37,340 nt of DNA, from positions 1 through 37,340 of IMG/VR virus record IMGVR_UViG_3300043411_000554; one strand, written 5' to 3'. The position numbers were made by a program, and so were the translations under genes. The notes beneath the pieces are model-generated. The model was not told the origin of the DNA. It ran no database searches and saw only the letters and a list, made by a program, of their open reading frames with translations. Shown here piece by piece: positions 16,646 to 24,402 of the stretch (position 1 is its first letter; every line of letters begins with the position of its first letter). Origin of the DNA: a virus.

Positions 16646-17131
16646 ATGGCGACACGATTTGTAGGCACGCCGTTTGGCGCTGAGTTTCCCGCCAGCAACT
16701 ACCCGCAGATGACACTGAGTAACCGGCGCCCCGTGCTGGGCTTCGATGCTACGACCAGCGAGACAGCCTATTGGACATTCATCGCTCCGCAAGGACTGAC
16801 CGGCACGATCACGGCGGTGATCTCCTATGCGATGGCATCGGCGACTACAGGCGGGGTGGCGTTCGATGTGGCGCTAGAGGCGATCACGTCGGGCGATGCG
16901 CTCGATACAGACGCTACGACCAGTTTCGATACGGTGAACGCCGGCAACGATGGCACGGTGCCAGGCACGGCAGGGTACATGGAACAACTGAGCATCACCC
17001 TCTCTAACGCCGATAGCATCACAGCGGGAGACCTGGTGCGTGTAAGTGTGGCGCGTGACGTGGCCGACGCCGCAGACACGGCGACGGGGGACTGCTACGT
17101 GTTCGCGGTAGAGATTCGGGACGCTGCCTGA
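16646..17131 (+). CDS. Beta-rich virion protein, unknown
   Basis: This 161-aa protein (MATRFVGTPFGAEFPASN...) has regular beta strands and a jelly-roll-like pattern (TAYWTFIAPQG-type, ISYAMASATTGGVAFDVALEA, DLVRVSVARDV). Its TGA overlaps the ATG of the LamG-like gene that follows, and it starts two bases after the adaptor stop, so it is translated in the same series. It could be a tail or spike component. I see no catalytic motif. Confidence 0.6.
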   Translation: MATRFVGTPFGAEFPASNYPQMTLSNRRPVLGFDATTSETAYWTFIAPQGLTGTITAVISYAMASATTGGVAFDVALEAITSGDALDTDATTSFDTVNAGNDGTVPGTAGYMEQLSITLSNADSITAGDLVRVSVARDVADAADTATGDCYVFAVEIRDAA

Positions 17132-18438
17132 TGGCAATTCGCTTTGACGCTTCTGGTGACAGCTTGAGTCGTACGCGCCTGGCGGGCGCCAAGACCGTCA
17201 TGGCGTGGATTTACATTGCGACAGATCGCAATGACTACACGGCTTTCTTTGGGCTGGGCGACAACGAGATCGTGGCAACAACGACGACCGGGACAACGCT
17301 GCTGCACTACGACGGCGCCGCCGAGCGCACGGGCACCAACTTGGTGACAGGCACGTGGTATCACCTGGCATATGCGAGTGCTGGTGATGACATAGGTAAC
17401 GGTTTTACGGTGTATCTGAATGGCGTTAGCGATATTACAAGTGCCGGGCGCGGCGGAACTGGCACCGGCACCAATATGTACCTGGGCAATGATGCGTACA
17501 GCGAATGGCTGAATGGGCGGATTGCGCACGTGAAAATTTGGAATGCGCAGTTGACCCAAGCCGAGATCCAGCAGGAGATGTACAAGATCCAGCCACAGCG
17601 GTTTGCCAACCTGTGGTGCTGGATGCCGATGATCGAGACGGGGAGCAGCCGCGATAATGAATGGAGCGGCAGCGGCAACTCGTTTGCTGAGAACGGCACG
17701 CTGACTGACGAAGCCGGGCCGCCCGTCAGCTGGGGCATGGCGCCGTGGGTTGTGCCGTTTGTAGCGAGTGGCGGCGGCACGACGTACAACCAGAGCGCAG
17801 CGGGCAGCGTAGCCCCCAGCGGGGCGAACGTGCGGCGCACGAATAAGGCGCTGGCGGGTGCGTTGTCGCTGGCGGGTGCGCTGGTACGGGCGGCAGGTAA
17901 GAGCCTGGCCGGGGTGCTGGCGCCAGCCGGAACGCTGGCACGCAGCACAGCAAAGAGCCTGGCGGGTGCGCTGGGGCTGGCCGGTGCGCTGGCAGCGGTG
18001 CGCACGGTGCTGGTGAGTGTGGGCGGTGCGTTGTCGCTGGCGGGTGCGCTGGAGCGACAGACAGCAAAGCCGGTGGCGGGTGCGCTGGGGCTGGCCGGTG
18101 CGCTGGCGGCTGACCTGGTGGCGGGCGTCATCGAGCAGGCGGTGGGCGGTGTGCTGGGGCTGGCGGGTGCGCTGAGCCGGCAGACCAACATCACCACGGC
18201 GGGTGCGCTGGCGTTTTCTGGGGCGGTGGCACGCAGCATAGCAAAGAGCCTGGCGGGTGCGCTGGGGCTGGCGGGGGGGCTGGTGCGGGCTCTGTTTGGC
18301 CCCTCGGCCAGCAAGCTCGACGTGACGCTGAGCGATGCGGCGCAGACGACGCTGACGATTGCGAGCGCAGCGCAGACCGCGCTGACGATTGCGAACGCAG
18401 CGCAGACGACGCTGACGATTGGAGATGCGGCAGTATGA
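17131..18438 (+). CDS. LamG-like tail/fibre protein with AGAL repeats
   Basis: This 435-aa protein begins with a concanavalin/LamG-type jelly roll (residues about 1-170: MAWIYIATDRNDYTAFFGLGD, GTWYHLAYASAGD, YLNG, then NGRIAHVKIWNAQLTQAEI). This is the classic LamG core and it usually binds glycans. Residues about 220-390 consist of degenerate Ala/Gly/Leu repeats (KSLAGALGLAGAL) like those in phage and bacterial surface proteins. The C-terminus has three exact 10-residue AAQTTLTI repeats. It is likely a receptor-binding or fibre component. The end overlaps the next gene by ATGA. Confidence 0.72.
   Translation: MAIRFDASGDSLSRTRLAGAKTVMAWIYIATDRNDYTAFFGLGDNEIVATTTTGTTLLHYDGAAERTGTNLVTGTWYHLAYASAGDDIGNGFTVYLNGVSDITSAGRGGTGTGTNMYLGNDAYSEWLNGRIAHVKIWNAQLTQAEIQQEMYKIQPQRFANLWCWMPMIETGSSRDNEWSGSGNSFAENGTLTDEAGPPVSWGMAPWVVPFVASGGGTTYNQSAAGSVAPSGANVRRTNKALAGALSLAGALVRAAGKSLAGVLAPAGTLARSTAKSLAGALGLAGALAAVRTVLVSVGGALSLAGALERQTAKPVAGALGLAGALAADLVAGVIEQAVGGVLGLAGALSRQTNITTAGALAFSGAVARSIAKSLAGALGLAGGLVRALFGPSASKLDVTLSDAAQTTLTIASAAQTALTIANAAQTTLTIGDAAV
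17839..18290 (+). repeat. Degenerate AGAL-coding repeats
   Basis: About seven related units of 50-90 bp encode variations of KSLAGALGLAGALxR. The block around 17950 (gcaaagagcctggcgggtgc) recurs near 18240. The units are in frame, so length can change without breaking the gene. Confidence 0.7.
18337..18426 (+). repeat. 30-bp tandem repeat, 3 copies
   Basis: Three 30-bp units each encode AAQTxLTIxx (10 residues) and form the extreme C-terminus of the LamG-like protein. They differ by only a few bases. Confidence 0.85.
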
Positions 18439-18725
18439 ATCAGTATTCAAAGGGCGACCTGGTGCGCTGCACGGCGACATTTGCGACCAGTGCGGGCGCG
18501 GCGACCGATCCAACGGGGGTGCGATTTCAGATGCTCGACCCAGCCGGGACGACAACGACCTATGTGTACGGTACGGATGGGGAACTAGTGCGCACGGCGA
18601 CGGGCGCCTATTACGTCGATGTGGACGCAAACCGGCCTGGTACGTGGCGCTACCGATTCTACAGCACAGGCACGGGACAGGCCGCCGACGAAGGGGCATT
18701 CAGAGTCAAAGATAGTTGGTTCTAG
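18435..18725 (+). CDS. Small immunoglobulin-like virion protein
   Basis: This 96-aa protein has the strand order of a bacterial Ig-like phage module (YSKGDLVRCTATF, GVRFQMLDPAGT, YYVDVDANRPGTWRYRFYS). The motif GTWRYRFYSTG is common in small tail-associated proteins that modify fibres or particle surfaces. The ATG overlaps the preceding TGA, suggesting translational coupling with the LamG-like fibre. An accessory tail or fibre role is likely. Confidence 0.65.
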   Translation: MNQYSKGDLVRCTATFATSAGAATDPTGVRFQMLDPAGTTTTYVYGTDGELVRTATGAYYVDVDANRPGTWRYRFYSTGTGQAADEGAFRVKDSWF

Positions 18726-18737
18726 GAAGGTGAGGAC

Positions 18738-19349
18738 ATGGAGAGCAATGTTGTATTGGGCGGACGGCTGACCGTGCGCAAGGTGACAGGGGAACGGGCG
18801 CCGCTGGCGTGGCGGGTGCGGAATGCGCTGCGGGTGGCGTTCGTGTGGGGGTGGCTGGCGCACATGCTGGGGCGGCTGTATAGCCAGGCGTTCGGGCCGC
18901 CCGTGCTGCTGGGGAAAATGTCGGCAGTGCTGATCCGGCGTGATGGCACGACGATCAACTATGGCGTGCTGGGCTATCGGGTGGTGACAACTTCCTACGT
19001 CAATCTGCTGGTCGATGAACTGCAATCGTCTCAAGCGGCGCACAGCACATTCCTCTACCACGACAGCGGCACGGGCACGACGGCTGAGGCGGTCGGAGAT
19101 ACTGCGCTCGTGACGAAGGTAGAGACGGGCAGAGCCACGGGCACGCAGACCGAAGGGGCAAGCGCCAATATCTATCGCAGCGTGGGAACGATATCCTATA
19201 CGGCAACGCGGGCGGTGACGGAGCATGGGCTGTTCAACGCCTCGAGCGCGGGAACGCTGATGGATCGCACGGTGTTCTCGGCGGTCAATGTGGTGAATGG
19301 GGATTCGATCCAGTTTACCTACGAGTTGACGGCGACGGCGGGCAGCTAA
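18738..19349 (+). CDS. Tail-fibre-like structural protein
   Basis: This 203-aa protein starts with a basic helical region with a hydrophobic stretch (AFVWGWLAHMLGRLYSQAF, residues about 34-52). A beta-rich domain resembling widespread phage fibre/appendage proteins follows (ATGTQTEGASANIYRSVG, ISYTATRAVTEHGLFN, VNGDSIQFTYELTATAGS). ATG 18738 has a good AAGGTGAGG site. It sits between two other tail genes. The distal-tail role is inferred from context and the C-terminal pattern. Confidence 0.65.
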   Translation: MESNVVLGGRLTVRKVTGERAPLAWRVRNALRVAFVWGWLAHMLGRLYSQAFGPPVLLGKMSAVLIRRDGTTINYGVLGYRVVTTSYVNLLVDELQSSQAAHSTFLYHDSGTGTTAEAVGDTALVTKVETGRATGTQTEGASANIYRSVGTISYTATRAVTEHGLFNASSAGTLMDRTVFSAVNVVNGDSIQFTYELTATAGS

Positions 19350-19362
19350 CCGAAAAGGGGAG

Positions 19363-21732
19363 ATGATGAAGGGACATATCCGATTGGGGGCGCCGGGAGA
19401 CCTGCGCCCCTACTTATTGGCAGAGCCGCGCAGCTACCGAGCGACGACGGCTAACCCGATGGCGGCCAGGGTGAGCACGGGCAGCCAGTACGGGGATTTG
19501 CAGGCGTGGTCTACCTTCCTGATGGCGGATTGGCAGGCCGGGGTGGGGAAGGCACAGGCAGAGGCGGGCGGCTTTCTGTTTGGGGAGATCGAGAGCCGGG
19601 TGCCACAGCAGTTGATCCTGCCCGCGGCGCTGGGGTGTAGTCAGATGAAGTTGATCACAGCAGCAACGAACGAGCAGTGCGCTTATCTACCCGCGGCGGC
19701 CAGTGCGATCTCGGCTATCGACATCGGCGGCGCAGGGAATCCGACGCGCTTGTCATTCTCGATTTCGGTGTACGGCGACACGACGGTGGGCTGGCGTCCG
19801 GAGATCAGCGGGGTTGCTTTCTATGGGGATGTACCAAATGGCGTTGGGCTAACGGCGGCGCTATACAACAACAGCAGCGGTCAGCCAGGGACACAGGTAG
19901 CCAGCGGCACGGCGACGGCGGCGACCTATCGGCCTGGCTATCAGTGGTATTGGATCCCGCTGAGCAGCGTTTACAATCCGCCATCCATCAGCGGGAACGT
20001 GACGTTTCATTGGGTGATCTATCCCACATCCAGCAGTGACAGTATCGTTGTGGCACAAGGCGCCACGTACGGCGGCAGCAGTTATACCTACGATGGCGCC
20101 AGCTGGGCGGCCAACAGTGGCGATCCTTTCTTTGTGTACAAACGACCGTGGCCGGAAGTCAGTGCGTATGGTATAAGGAGACATGCCGGCGCGCGCGGGT
20201 TTTTTATTGATACCAGCTCGTCAGAGATATGCACGTTCACGGCGCACCAGTTGTTATCCACTGACGAACTGGTTTCGGCGCCGCTATGCCTGCGCTATGA
20301 CAGTGGCGCCGATGTGTGGCAGTACACGGCAACGACAGGGGTTGTGCAGTTTTCGGGAGTAACCCCAGACGACGTGGGGGGGCCTACGTTATTCGATGGC
20401 GTCGTTTATATTCCGCAAGGGAGCCAGTATTCCACCTGGACACTAGCGAGCGACACGGGCGGCACGTCGACCAACGATGCCCACTTGTTCTGCTCGTGGT
20501 CAGGGTATCTGTGGCGGGCGTACAACAACCAACTGTGGTACTCGACAGATGGCAGCGCATGGACGGCGATCGCCAACGACGTGGGGACTAGCGATTACCG
20601 GATACGGGGGATGGTGGGCTTCGGGCAATACCTGTACGTGGCGACGGATGAGGCGCTTTACTATGTGGCGCCGGGGGATGTGGCGGTGGGGCTGTTCCCG
20701 TGGAGCACCATCGACGAGCGCAACGGGCGGGGAATGGTGGTACACCAGGGGGCGCTGTACATTCCAGTGGCGGGACGGATTCTGCGCTACTCGGAGGATG
20801 GCAGCCTACAGGACATCTGGATCAACCGGGACGACGATTTCAATAACCAACGGCTGGGGGCGATTGCGGCGCTGGCTGGGTTGAGCAACTGGTTGGTGGC
20901 AGGGGTGAACGGGACGACCGACACAGAGCCGGCCAGCGTGTGGGCGTTCACGCAGCAGGGGTGGCACCATCTGGCGACGCTGCCGCCAGCGTTCCAGATT
21001 CGCAGTTTGTACTATGATCGGGTGCGGTCCCGGCTGTGGATTGCATCGGATGAGTGGGCGATCTTCTACATTCACGCGCCGGACTGGGCGCTGAACCCGT
21101 TCAACGACAGCGGTAGTACCTACATGCCGCACGGGTGGCTGGAGACAGGGCGTATCTATTCGGGGCTGCGCGAACTGTTGAAGGATTGGGAGAGCGTGCG
21201 GGGGTTCGGCGAGTTCATGGTGGGCACGACAGACGCAGTGATCTACTATCAGGACGCCGACGCGACGACGTGGACGACGCTGGGCACGCTGACCGAAGAC
21301 GGCGAGGAGCTGCGCTGGAGTGATTACGCAACACGGCCGGGCGGGCGGTGGCTGAAGCTGGGGCTGCTGCTGCGCACGGACACGGCGACGGAGACGCCGA
21401 AGATCGAAGCGGTGGCGGTGAAGCTGCTGCCGATGGTGACCGACCGGAGAGCGTGGAACCTGGCGATTACGATCTCGGACGACCAGGAGATGGTCGACGG
21501 CGACGTGAACATGTACACGGCGGCGGAGATGATCGCCCACTTGCGCGGGCTGGTGGAACAGGTGGCGCCCTTTATTTTCGAGGATGTGACCGGCGACCAG
21601 TATGAGGTGAAAGCGACGGGCAGCGCTGAGAATATCGCCCAGTATGAATGGCTGGCAGGGGAACAGGCAGCCAGGATCATGTGGGTGTTCGAGGTGGCCG
21701 TCGAGCAGGTGACGGTGGGGACATATAACTAA
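19363..21732 (+). CDS. Large tail protein with beta-propeller-like region (nozzle or hub candidate)
   Basis: This 789-aa protein has a beta-sandwich-like domain at about residues 100-270, then a long repeating-blade region (about 300-600). The blades include LWRAYNNQLWYSTDGSAW, YLYVATDEALYYV, RILRYSEDG, VWAFTQQGWHHL and RLWIASDEW, which is the Trp/Tyr-rich pattern of a beta-propeller. The C-terminal domain has LAITISDDQEMVDG and an alpha/beta end. In short-tailed phages a propeller protein forms the tail nozzle. In others such proteins are hubs or fibres. Two ATGs (19363 and 19366) follow an AAGGGGAG site. DNA between about 19700 and 20450 is less GC-rich, as expected for a variable receptor-facing part. 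Confidence 0.65.
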   Translation: MMKGHIRLGAPGDLRPYLLAEPRSYRATTANPMAARVSTGSQYGDLQAWSTFLMADWQAGVGKAQAEAGGFLFGEIESRVPQQLILPAALGCSQMKLITAATNEQCAYLPAAASAISAIDIGGAGNPTRLSFSISVYGDTTVGWRPEISGVAFYGDVPNGVGLTAALYNNSSGQPGTQVASGTATAATYRPGYQWYWIPLSSVYNPPSISGNVTFHWVIYPTSSSDSIVVAQGATYGGSSYTYDGASWAANSGDPFFVYKRPWPEVSAYGIRRHAGARGFFIDTSSSEICTFTAHQLLSTDELVSAPLCLRYDSGADVWQYTATTGVVQFSGVTPDDVGGPTLFDGVVYIPQGSQYSTWTLASDTGGTSTNDAHLFCSWSGYLWRAYNNQLWYSTDGSAWTAIANDVGTSDYRIRGMVGFGQYLYVATDEALYYVAPGDVAVGLFPWSTIDERNGRGMVVHQGALYIPVAGRILRYSEDGSLQDIWINRDDDFNNQRLGAIAALAGLSNWLVAGVNGTTDTEPASVWAFTQQGWHHLATLPPAFQIRSLYYDRVRSRLWIASDEWAIFYIHAPDWALNPFNDSGSTYMPHGWLETGRIYSGLRELLKDWESVRGFGEFMVGTTDAVIYYQDADATTWTTLGTLTEDGEELRWSDYATRPGGRWLKLGLLLRTDTATETPKIEAVAVKLLPMVTDRRAWNLAITISDDQEMVDGDVNMYTAAEMIAHLRGLVEQVAPFIFEDVTGDQYEVKATGSAENIAQYEWLAGEQAARIMWVFEVAVEQVTVGTYN

Positions 21733-21733
21733 C

Positions 21734-21758
21734 CGCAGATTGCGCAGATTGCGCAGAG
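21734..21758. repeat. CGCAGATTGCG simple repeat, copy 1
   Basis: A short tandem repeat (CGCAGATTGCGCAGATTGCG, then CAGAG) fills the gap before the 21774 gene. A sister copy with A for G lies at 22364-22388, and a related coding copy lies at 10482-10560. I associate this kind of dispersed intergenic repeat with Chloroflexota genomes. Confidence 0.7.
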
Positions 21759-21773
21759 ATGGGAGATTAGGGA

Positions 21774-22349
21774 TTGGCTAAAGCGGCGCCGGCGTTGTTT
21801 CGGAAGACGGATAAGTCGAAGACGATCAAGGGGTTCGGGAAGAAGCGGAAGGAGTTCGCCCCTCGCTTCGGGCTGCGCAAGAACCGGATCGTCGATCTGA
21901 GAGACGCGGCGGAGGTGCGGCTGCTGCGGGCGCTAGATGGCGACGAGAAGCTCGTGAAGCGGATTCTGGCGCTGATGCAGGAGTATCCCGCGGGGACAAT
22001 ACCGGAGTTGATCTGCTATGTGTGGCTGGAGAAGGAGCGGATCAAATTCACGTATCAGGCGATGCTGTACGGCGGGCGACGGTCTAGCGGCGGGCTGCTG
22101 CCTGACTTTGTGGTGGATGTGGGCGGCGGGCTGAGCGTGGCCTGGCAGGTGCAAGGGGAGTATTGGCACAGCCTGGCACGGAAGGGCGGCTATGACCGGA
22201 CGGTGAGCCTACGGCTACAGGGTGCGTGGTACCAGGGGCGGCGCATCTGGAAGGTAGCGGAGTTGTGGGAGGCTGACCTGCTGGATAAGTACCAGCGGGA
22301 GACGGTGCTGCGCATGGGGCTGCAAGGGATTTCGGCGCGGCAGGCGTGA
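21774..22349 (+). CDS. PD-(D/E)XK/Vsr-like nuclease-fold protein
   Basis: This 191-aa protein has a basic N-terminus (KTDKSKTIKGFGKKRKEF) and a core resembling restriction-endonuclease-fold proteins: E78 in IPELICYVWL, GGRRSSGG then PDFVVD (D111), and LSVAWQVQGEYWHS (Q125-x-Q127, E129, H132). In the family the strand after the Asp normally carries E-x-K. Here it is Q-V-Q, so activity is doubtful or uses E129. The start is TTG 21774 in the absence of a good ATG. It is the last rightward gene of the virion module, so it may be a virion-associated nuclease-fold protein or an accessory gene. Confidence 0.55.
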   Translation: MAKAAPALFRKTDKSKTIKGFGKKRKEFAPRFGLRKNRIVDLRDAAEVRLLRALDGDEKLVKRILALMQEYPAGTIPELICYVWLEKERIKFTYQAMLYGGRRSSGGLLPDFVVDVGGGLSVAWQVQGEYWHSLARKGGYDRTVSLRLQGAWYQGRRIWKVAELWEADLLDKYQRETVLRMGLQGISARQA

Positions 22350-22363
22350 ACCGGGGAGTGAAC

Positions 22364-22388
22364 CGCAGATTACGCAGATTACGCAGAG
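22364..22388. repeat. CGCAGATTACG simple repeat, copy 2
   Basis: Second intergenic copy of the repeat at 21734. The rest of the gap 22350-22467 holds GGTAGG...CCTACC (22430-22450) and CACC-GAAA-GGTG (22450-22461) hairpins. These sit between converging transcripts and may mark their 3' ends, although no T tract is present. Confidence 0.6.
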
Positions 22389-22467
22389 AGCGAAGGATTG
22401 GGGAGGGTGGGGACGATTGTATTGGCGGTAGGCTTCCCCTGACCTACCCACCGAAAGGTGAGGGTAA

Positions 22468-22647
22468 TCAGTTCTTCTTTTTCTTCCGTTGTTCGTTTGA
22501 AGTCCAGAGCGCACCCAGTACGGCGCCGAGTGGTCCCCAACAGAAAAAAGCGCCTTCCATTGCATCCGGCCAGCCGTGGCCGCCAGCCAGGTTGGCGACG
22601 ATGGAGACGCTAACACCGATCAGGGCACCGATTATGATAGGTTTCAT
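22468..22647 (-). CDS. Small membrane protein (59 aa)
   Basis: A leftward ORF encodes MKPIIIGALIGVSVSIVANL, then a Gly/Trp-rich turn (AGGHGWPDAMEGAFFC), a second hydrophobic helix (WGPLGAVLGALW) and a strongly basic tail (NEQRKKKKN). Two transmembrane helices with a cationic C-terminus are predicted. AGAGGAA lies about 9 bases upstream of the start at 22647, immediately after the stop of the 64-aa gene, so the two form an operon transcribed against all virion genes. Possible roles are lysogenic conversion, superinfection exclusion or lysis. Confidence 0.7.
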   Translation of the reverse strand: MKPIIIGALIGVSVSIVANLAGGHGWPDAMEGAFFCWGPLGAVLGALWTSNEQRKKKKN

Positions 22648-22663
22648 CGGGTAGTTTCCTCTT

Positions 22664-22858
22664 TTACAGTAATGTACGCCGTACTAGTTCAAACAGCATG
22701 TAGACCAAGTATGCCGTCACACCTAACGCTCCGCCAACTTCGCCAGCTTCGGATAAATTGATCTCGGTGTTGGCGAATAATCCATACAGGAAGCCTGACG
22801 CCCAGCCAATCACCATGCCCGATATAGCAAAGATCATGACAAGTGCTAGGAGTTCCAT
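22664..22858 (-). CDS. Small two-helix membrane protein (64 aa)
   Basis: A leftward ORF encodes MELLALVMIFAISGMVIGWA (helix 1), a loop with NTEINLSEAGEVGG, and LGVTAYLVYMLFELV (helix 2) ending in RRTLL. It shares a transcript with the 59-aa membrane gene 16 bases downstream and diverges from the excisionase-like gene across an 81-base regulatory gap. DNA here is clearly less GC-rich than the virion genes. As a leftward gene beside attP it could be expressed in the prophage. I cannot assign a function. Confidence 0.7.
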   Translation of the reverse strand: MELLALVMIFAISGMVIGWASGFLYGLFANTEINLSEAGEVGGALGVTAYLVYMLFELVRRTLL

Positions 22859-22870
22859 TGGATTTGCCTA

Positions 22871-22900
22871 TTGACAAGGGATTTAGATCGGGTGTACTCT
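22871..22900 (+). promoter_or_regulatory. Sigma70-type promoter for HTH gene
   Basis: A perfect -35 TTGACA (22871-22876) is followed after 18 bases by TACTCT (22895-22900), a weak -10. The start would fall near 22907, leaving a 30-base leader with AAAGGAG before ATG 22940. Confidence 0.5.
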
Positions 22901-22924
22901 GTATTTGGCTATTCTGGCAAATAC
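22901..22924. promoter_or_regulatory. Inverted repeat, operator candidate
   Basis: GTATTTG (22901-22907) and CAAATAC (22918-22924) form perfect 7-base arms around a 10-base spacer, overlapping the expected transcription start of the HTH gene. A dimeric regulator, perhaps the HTH protein itself, could bind here. Confidence 0.45.
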
Positions 22925-22939
22925 GGCAAAGGAGAACCG

Positions 22940-23140
22940 ATGCACTACACAGTCTCGCAGGTTGCGGACGGGTTCAACGTCGATGAACGGACTGTGAGGC
23001 ACTGGGCGCAGACACGAGGATTACCAGGACACAAGCGAGACTTCCGCGGCACCTGGGTTTTCGAGCACGACGCAGTTGTCCAATGGGCCACACAGAATGG
23101 GCTGACGTTCAATCCGCCCGTAACAGAAGAAGCCAAGTAA
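22940..23140 (+). CDS. Excisionase-like helix-turn-helix protein
   Basis: This 66-aa protein (MHYTVSQVADGFNVDERTVR...) has a MerR/excisionase-type winged HTH: VSQVADGFNVDERTVRHWAQ as the helix-turn-helix, then GLPGHKRDFRGTWVFEHDAVVQW as wing and final helix. Proteins like this act as recombination directionality factors or as small repressors. ATG 22940 is preferred over an upstream TTG because of AAAGGAG six bases before it. The attP core lies 90 bases downstream and the integrase is convergent, so an excision role is the best guess. A repressor role cannot be excluded, because no other repressor is visible. Confidence 0.75.
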   Translation: MHYTVSQVADGFNVDERTVRHWAQTRGLPGHKRDFRGTWVFEHDAVVQWATQNGLTFNPPVTEEAK

Positions 23141-23228
23141 TAGCTGGAGGACTACGGCACCCGCAGCCAAGCAAGATACCGTAGCCCTCACTGCAATTTT
23201 GTACCTTACCAAGCGAACTCGGCAAGGA

Positions 23229-23275
<47 letters not shown>

Positions 23276-23290
23276 TGGCGCTTCTATCGA

Positions 23291-23347
23291 CGCCGGGGGT
23301 TGATACCCAGATCATATGTCTGGGTATCTAGCTACCCGGCGTTTTTT
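23291..23347 (+). terminator. Nested-stem intrinsic terminator between attP and integrase
   Basis: Outer arms CGCCGGG (23291-23297) and CCCGGCG (23335-23341) enclose perfect 10-base arms GATACCCAGA (23302-23311) and TCTGGGTATC (23319-23328), followed by TTTTTT (23342-23347). It would stop rightward transcription from the HTH gene before it runs antisense into the integrase. Its T tract overlaps the integrase stop codon. Confidence 0.8.
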
Positions 23348-24260
23348 ATTTTCCAATGCCCTTCATTCTTGCCGCGTATTCATCGACCAAACCCTCGGTC
23401 AACCAGTTGGCGTAATGCTTCGCCGTGGTGCCGATCTGGGCGTGGCCGAGCACTTTCTGCACGAGCGACATGTCGCCTCCTTTGTTGAGCAGGTGCATTG
23501 CCAAGCCATGTCGGAAGCTATGCGGGTTGAGCAAGCGCACGCCAGCACGCCGGCAGCGGCGCCGCAGCATTTGGTAGATGCCCTTCTCCTGGATGCAGGC
23601 CGGGCGTGGGTTACCTGCACCATCGGCGGCGATGAAGAGGCGTTGCTGCTCACTGTGTGGCCTGCTGAACAAATAGGCGACAAAGGCACGTTCGACGGCG
23701 GGGAGGAGGGGCACGAGACGGACGCCGGTTTTGCCGTCTACGCGCAGGAGATGATCGGCGGTGCGATAGTCGGAGGCGGTGAGCCGGGTGCATTCGCCAA
23801 GCCGGACGCCGCAAAGAAACAGTGTGTTGATAATGAGTCTATCACGGTTGTCAACCCAGGTAGCAGCGGGGATGCTGTCAAGCAGCAGCAGATACTCGTC
23901 CAACTGGGTGCGGCGTGGTTCTTTGGGCGGGACGTGGGGCGGCTTCATGCCCTGCATGGGGCTGGCGCCGATGTAGCCCCGCTCGACCAGGTAGGCGAAG
24001 AAGCCACGCAGCCCGCGGTAGTGGCCGGCGACGGTGGCGGGTTGGTTGCCGGCGCCGCCCGACTCGACAGGGGTGCGGCTGTGGGCGAGGTATTGTTCGA
24101 TGATTTCACGCTTGAGCCAGTTGCCGTTGTGCAGGCCAGAGGTTTGCAGCCAGCGCAGGAAGCGGCGCACTTCGGCAGCATACCAATCGATGGTGCGCTG
24201 GCTGCGGTTGAGGGCAGCGAGGGATTGCAGGTAAAGATCGAGCAGATCGTAAACAGACAT
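23346..24260 (-). CDS. int: Tyrosine-family integrase
   Basis: This 304-aa protein has an N-terminal SAM-like core-binding domain (about 1-110: SLAALNRSQRTIDWYAAEVR...ATVAGHYRGLRGFFAYL). The catalytic domain holds R153 (GVRLGE), K177 (GKTG), H247-x-x-R250 (HSFRHG), H273 (LGHAQIGTT) and nucleophile Y283 (KHYANW). All catalytic residues are present, so it should be active. The start at 24260 has GGGAGG eight bases upstream. It lies beside an attP core made of a tRNA-His 3' half, so it should integrate the phage into that tRNA gene. It resembles XerC/D-type recombinases in length. Confidence 0.95.
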   Translation of the reverse strand: MSVYDLLDLYLQSLAALNRSQRTIDWYAAEVRRFLRWLQTSGLHNGNWLKREIIEQYLAHSRTPVESGGAGNQPATVAGHYRGLRGFFAYLVERGYIGASPMQGMKPPHVPPKEPRRTQLDEYLLLLDSIPAATWVDNRDRLIINTLFLCGVRLGECTRLTASDYRTADHLLRVDGKTGVRLVPLLPAVERAFVAYLFSRPHSEQQRLFIAADGAGNPRPACIQEKGIYQMLRRRCRRAGVRLLNPHSFRHGLAMHLLNKGGDMSLVQKVLGHAQIGTTAKHYANWLTEGLVDEYAARMKGIGK

Positions 24261-24282
24261 GACAGGGCCTCCCGGTGGGATA

Positions 24283-24374
24283 GCTGCCAGGGTAGAGGGT
24301 ACGAAGCTCTACCGGGCAGCACGGACGAACCCCGTTTGAGGGGTGACAGTTGTCCTGGCCGGGCCTGTCATCCC
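24283..24374. promoter_or_regulatory. Stem-loop cluster between integrase and early operon
   Basis: Two strong structures lie in the 142-base divergent gap. GCTGCC-GGTAGAG pairs with CTCTACC-GGCAGC (24283-24320, a 2x1 internal loop). GGGGTGACAG (24340-24349) pairs with CTGTCATCCC (24365-24374) over 10 bp with one wobble. CCCC/GGGG at 24330-24343 competes with the second stem. The gap can act as leader for the leftward integrase message. Confidence 0.55.
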
Positions 24375-24376
24375 TC

Positions 24377-24385
24377 ATTTTAGCA
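24377..24385 (-). promoter_or_regulatory. Extended -10 candidate for integrase (TGCTAAAAT)
   Basis: Minus-strand TGCTAAAAT fits the TGCTANNAT motif found in the other intergenic gaps. No clear -35 is seen. Transcription from it would enter the stem-loop cluster at once and reach the integrase start about 110 bases later. Confidence 0.4.
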
Positions 24386-24402
24386 GATTTTACGGAGTAG
24401 GT

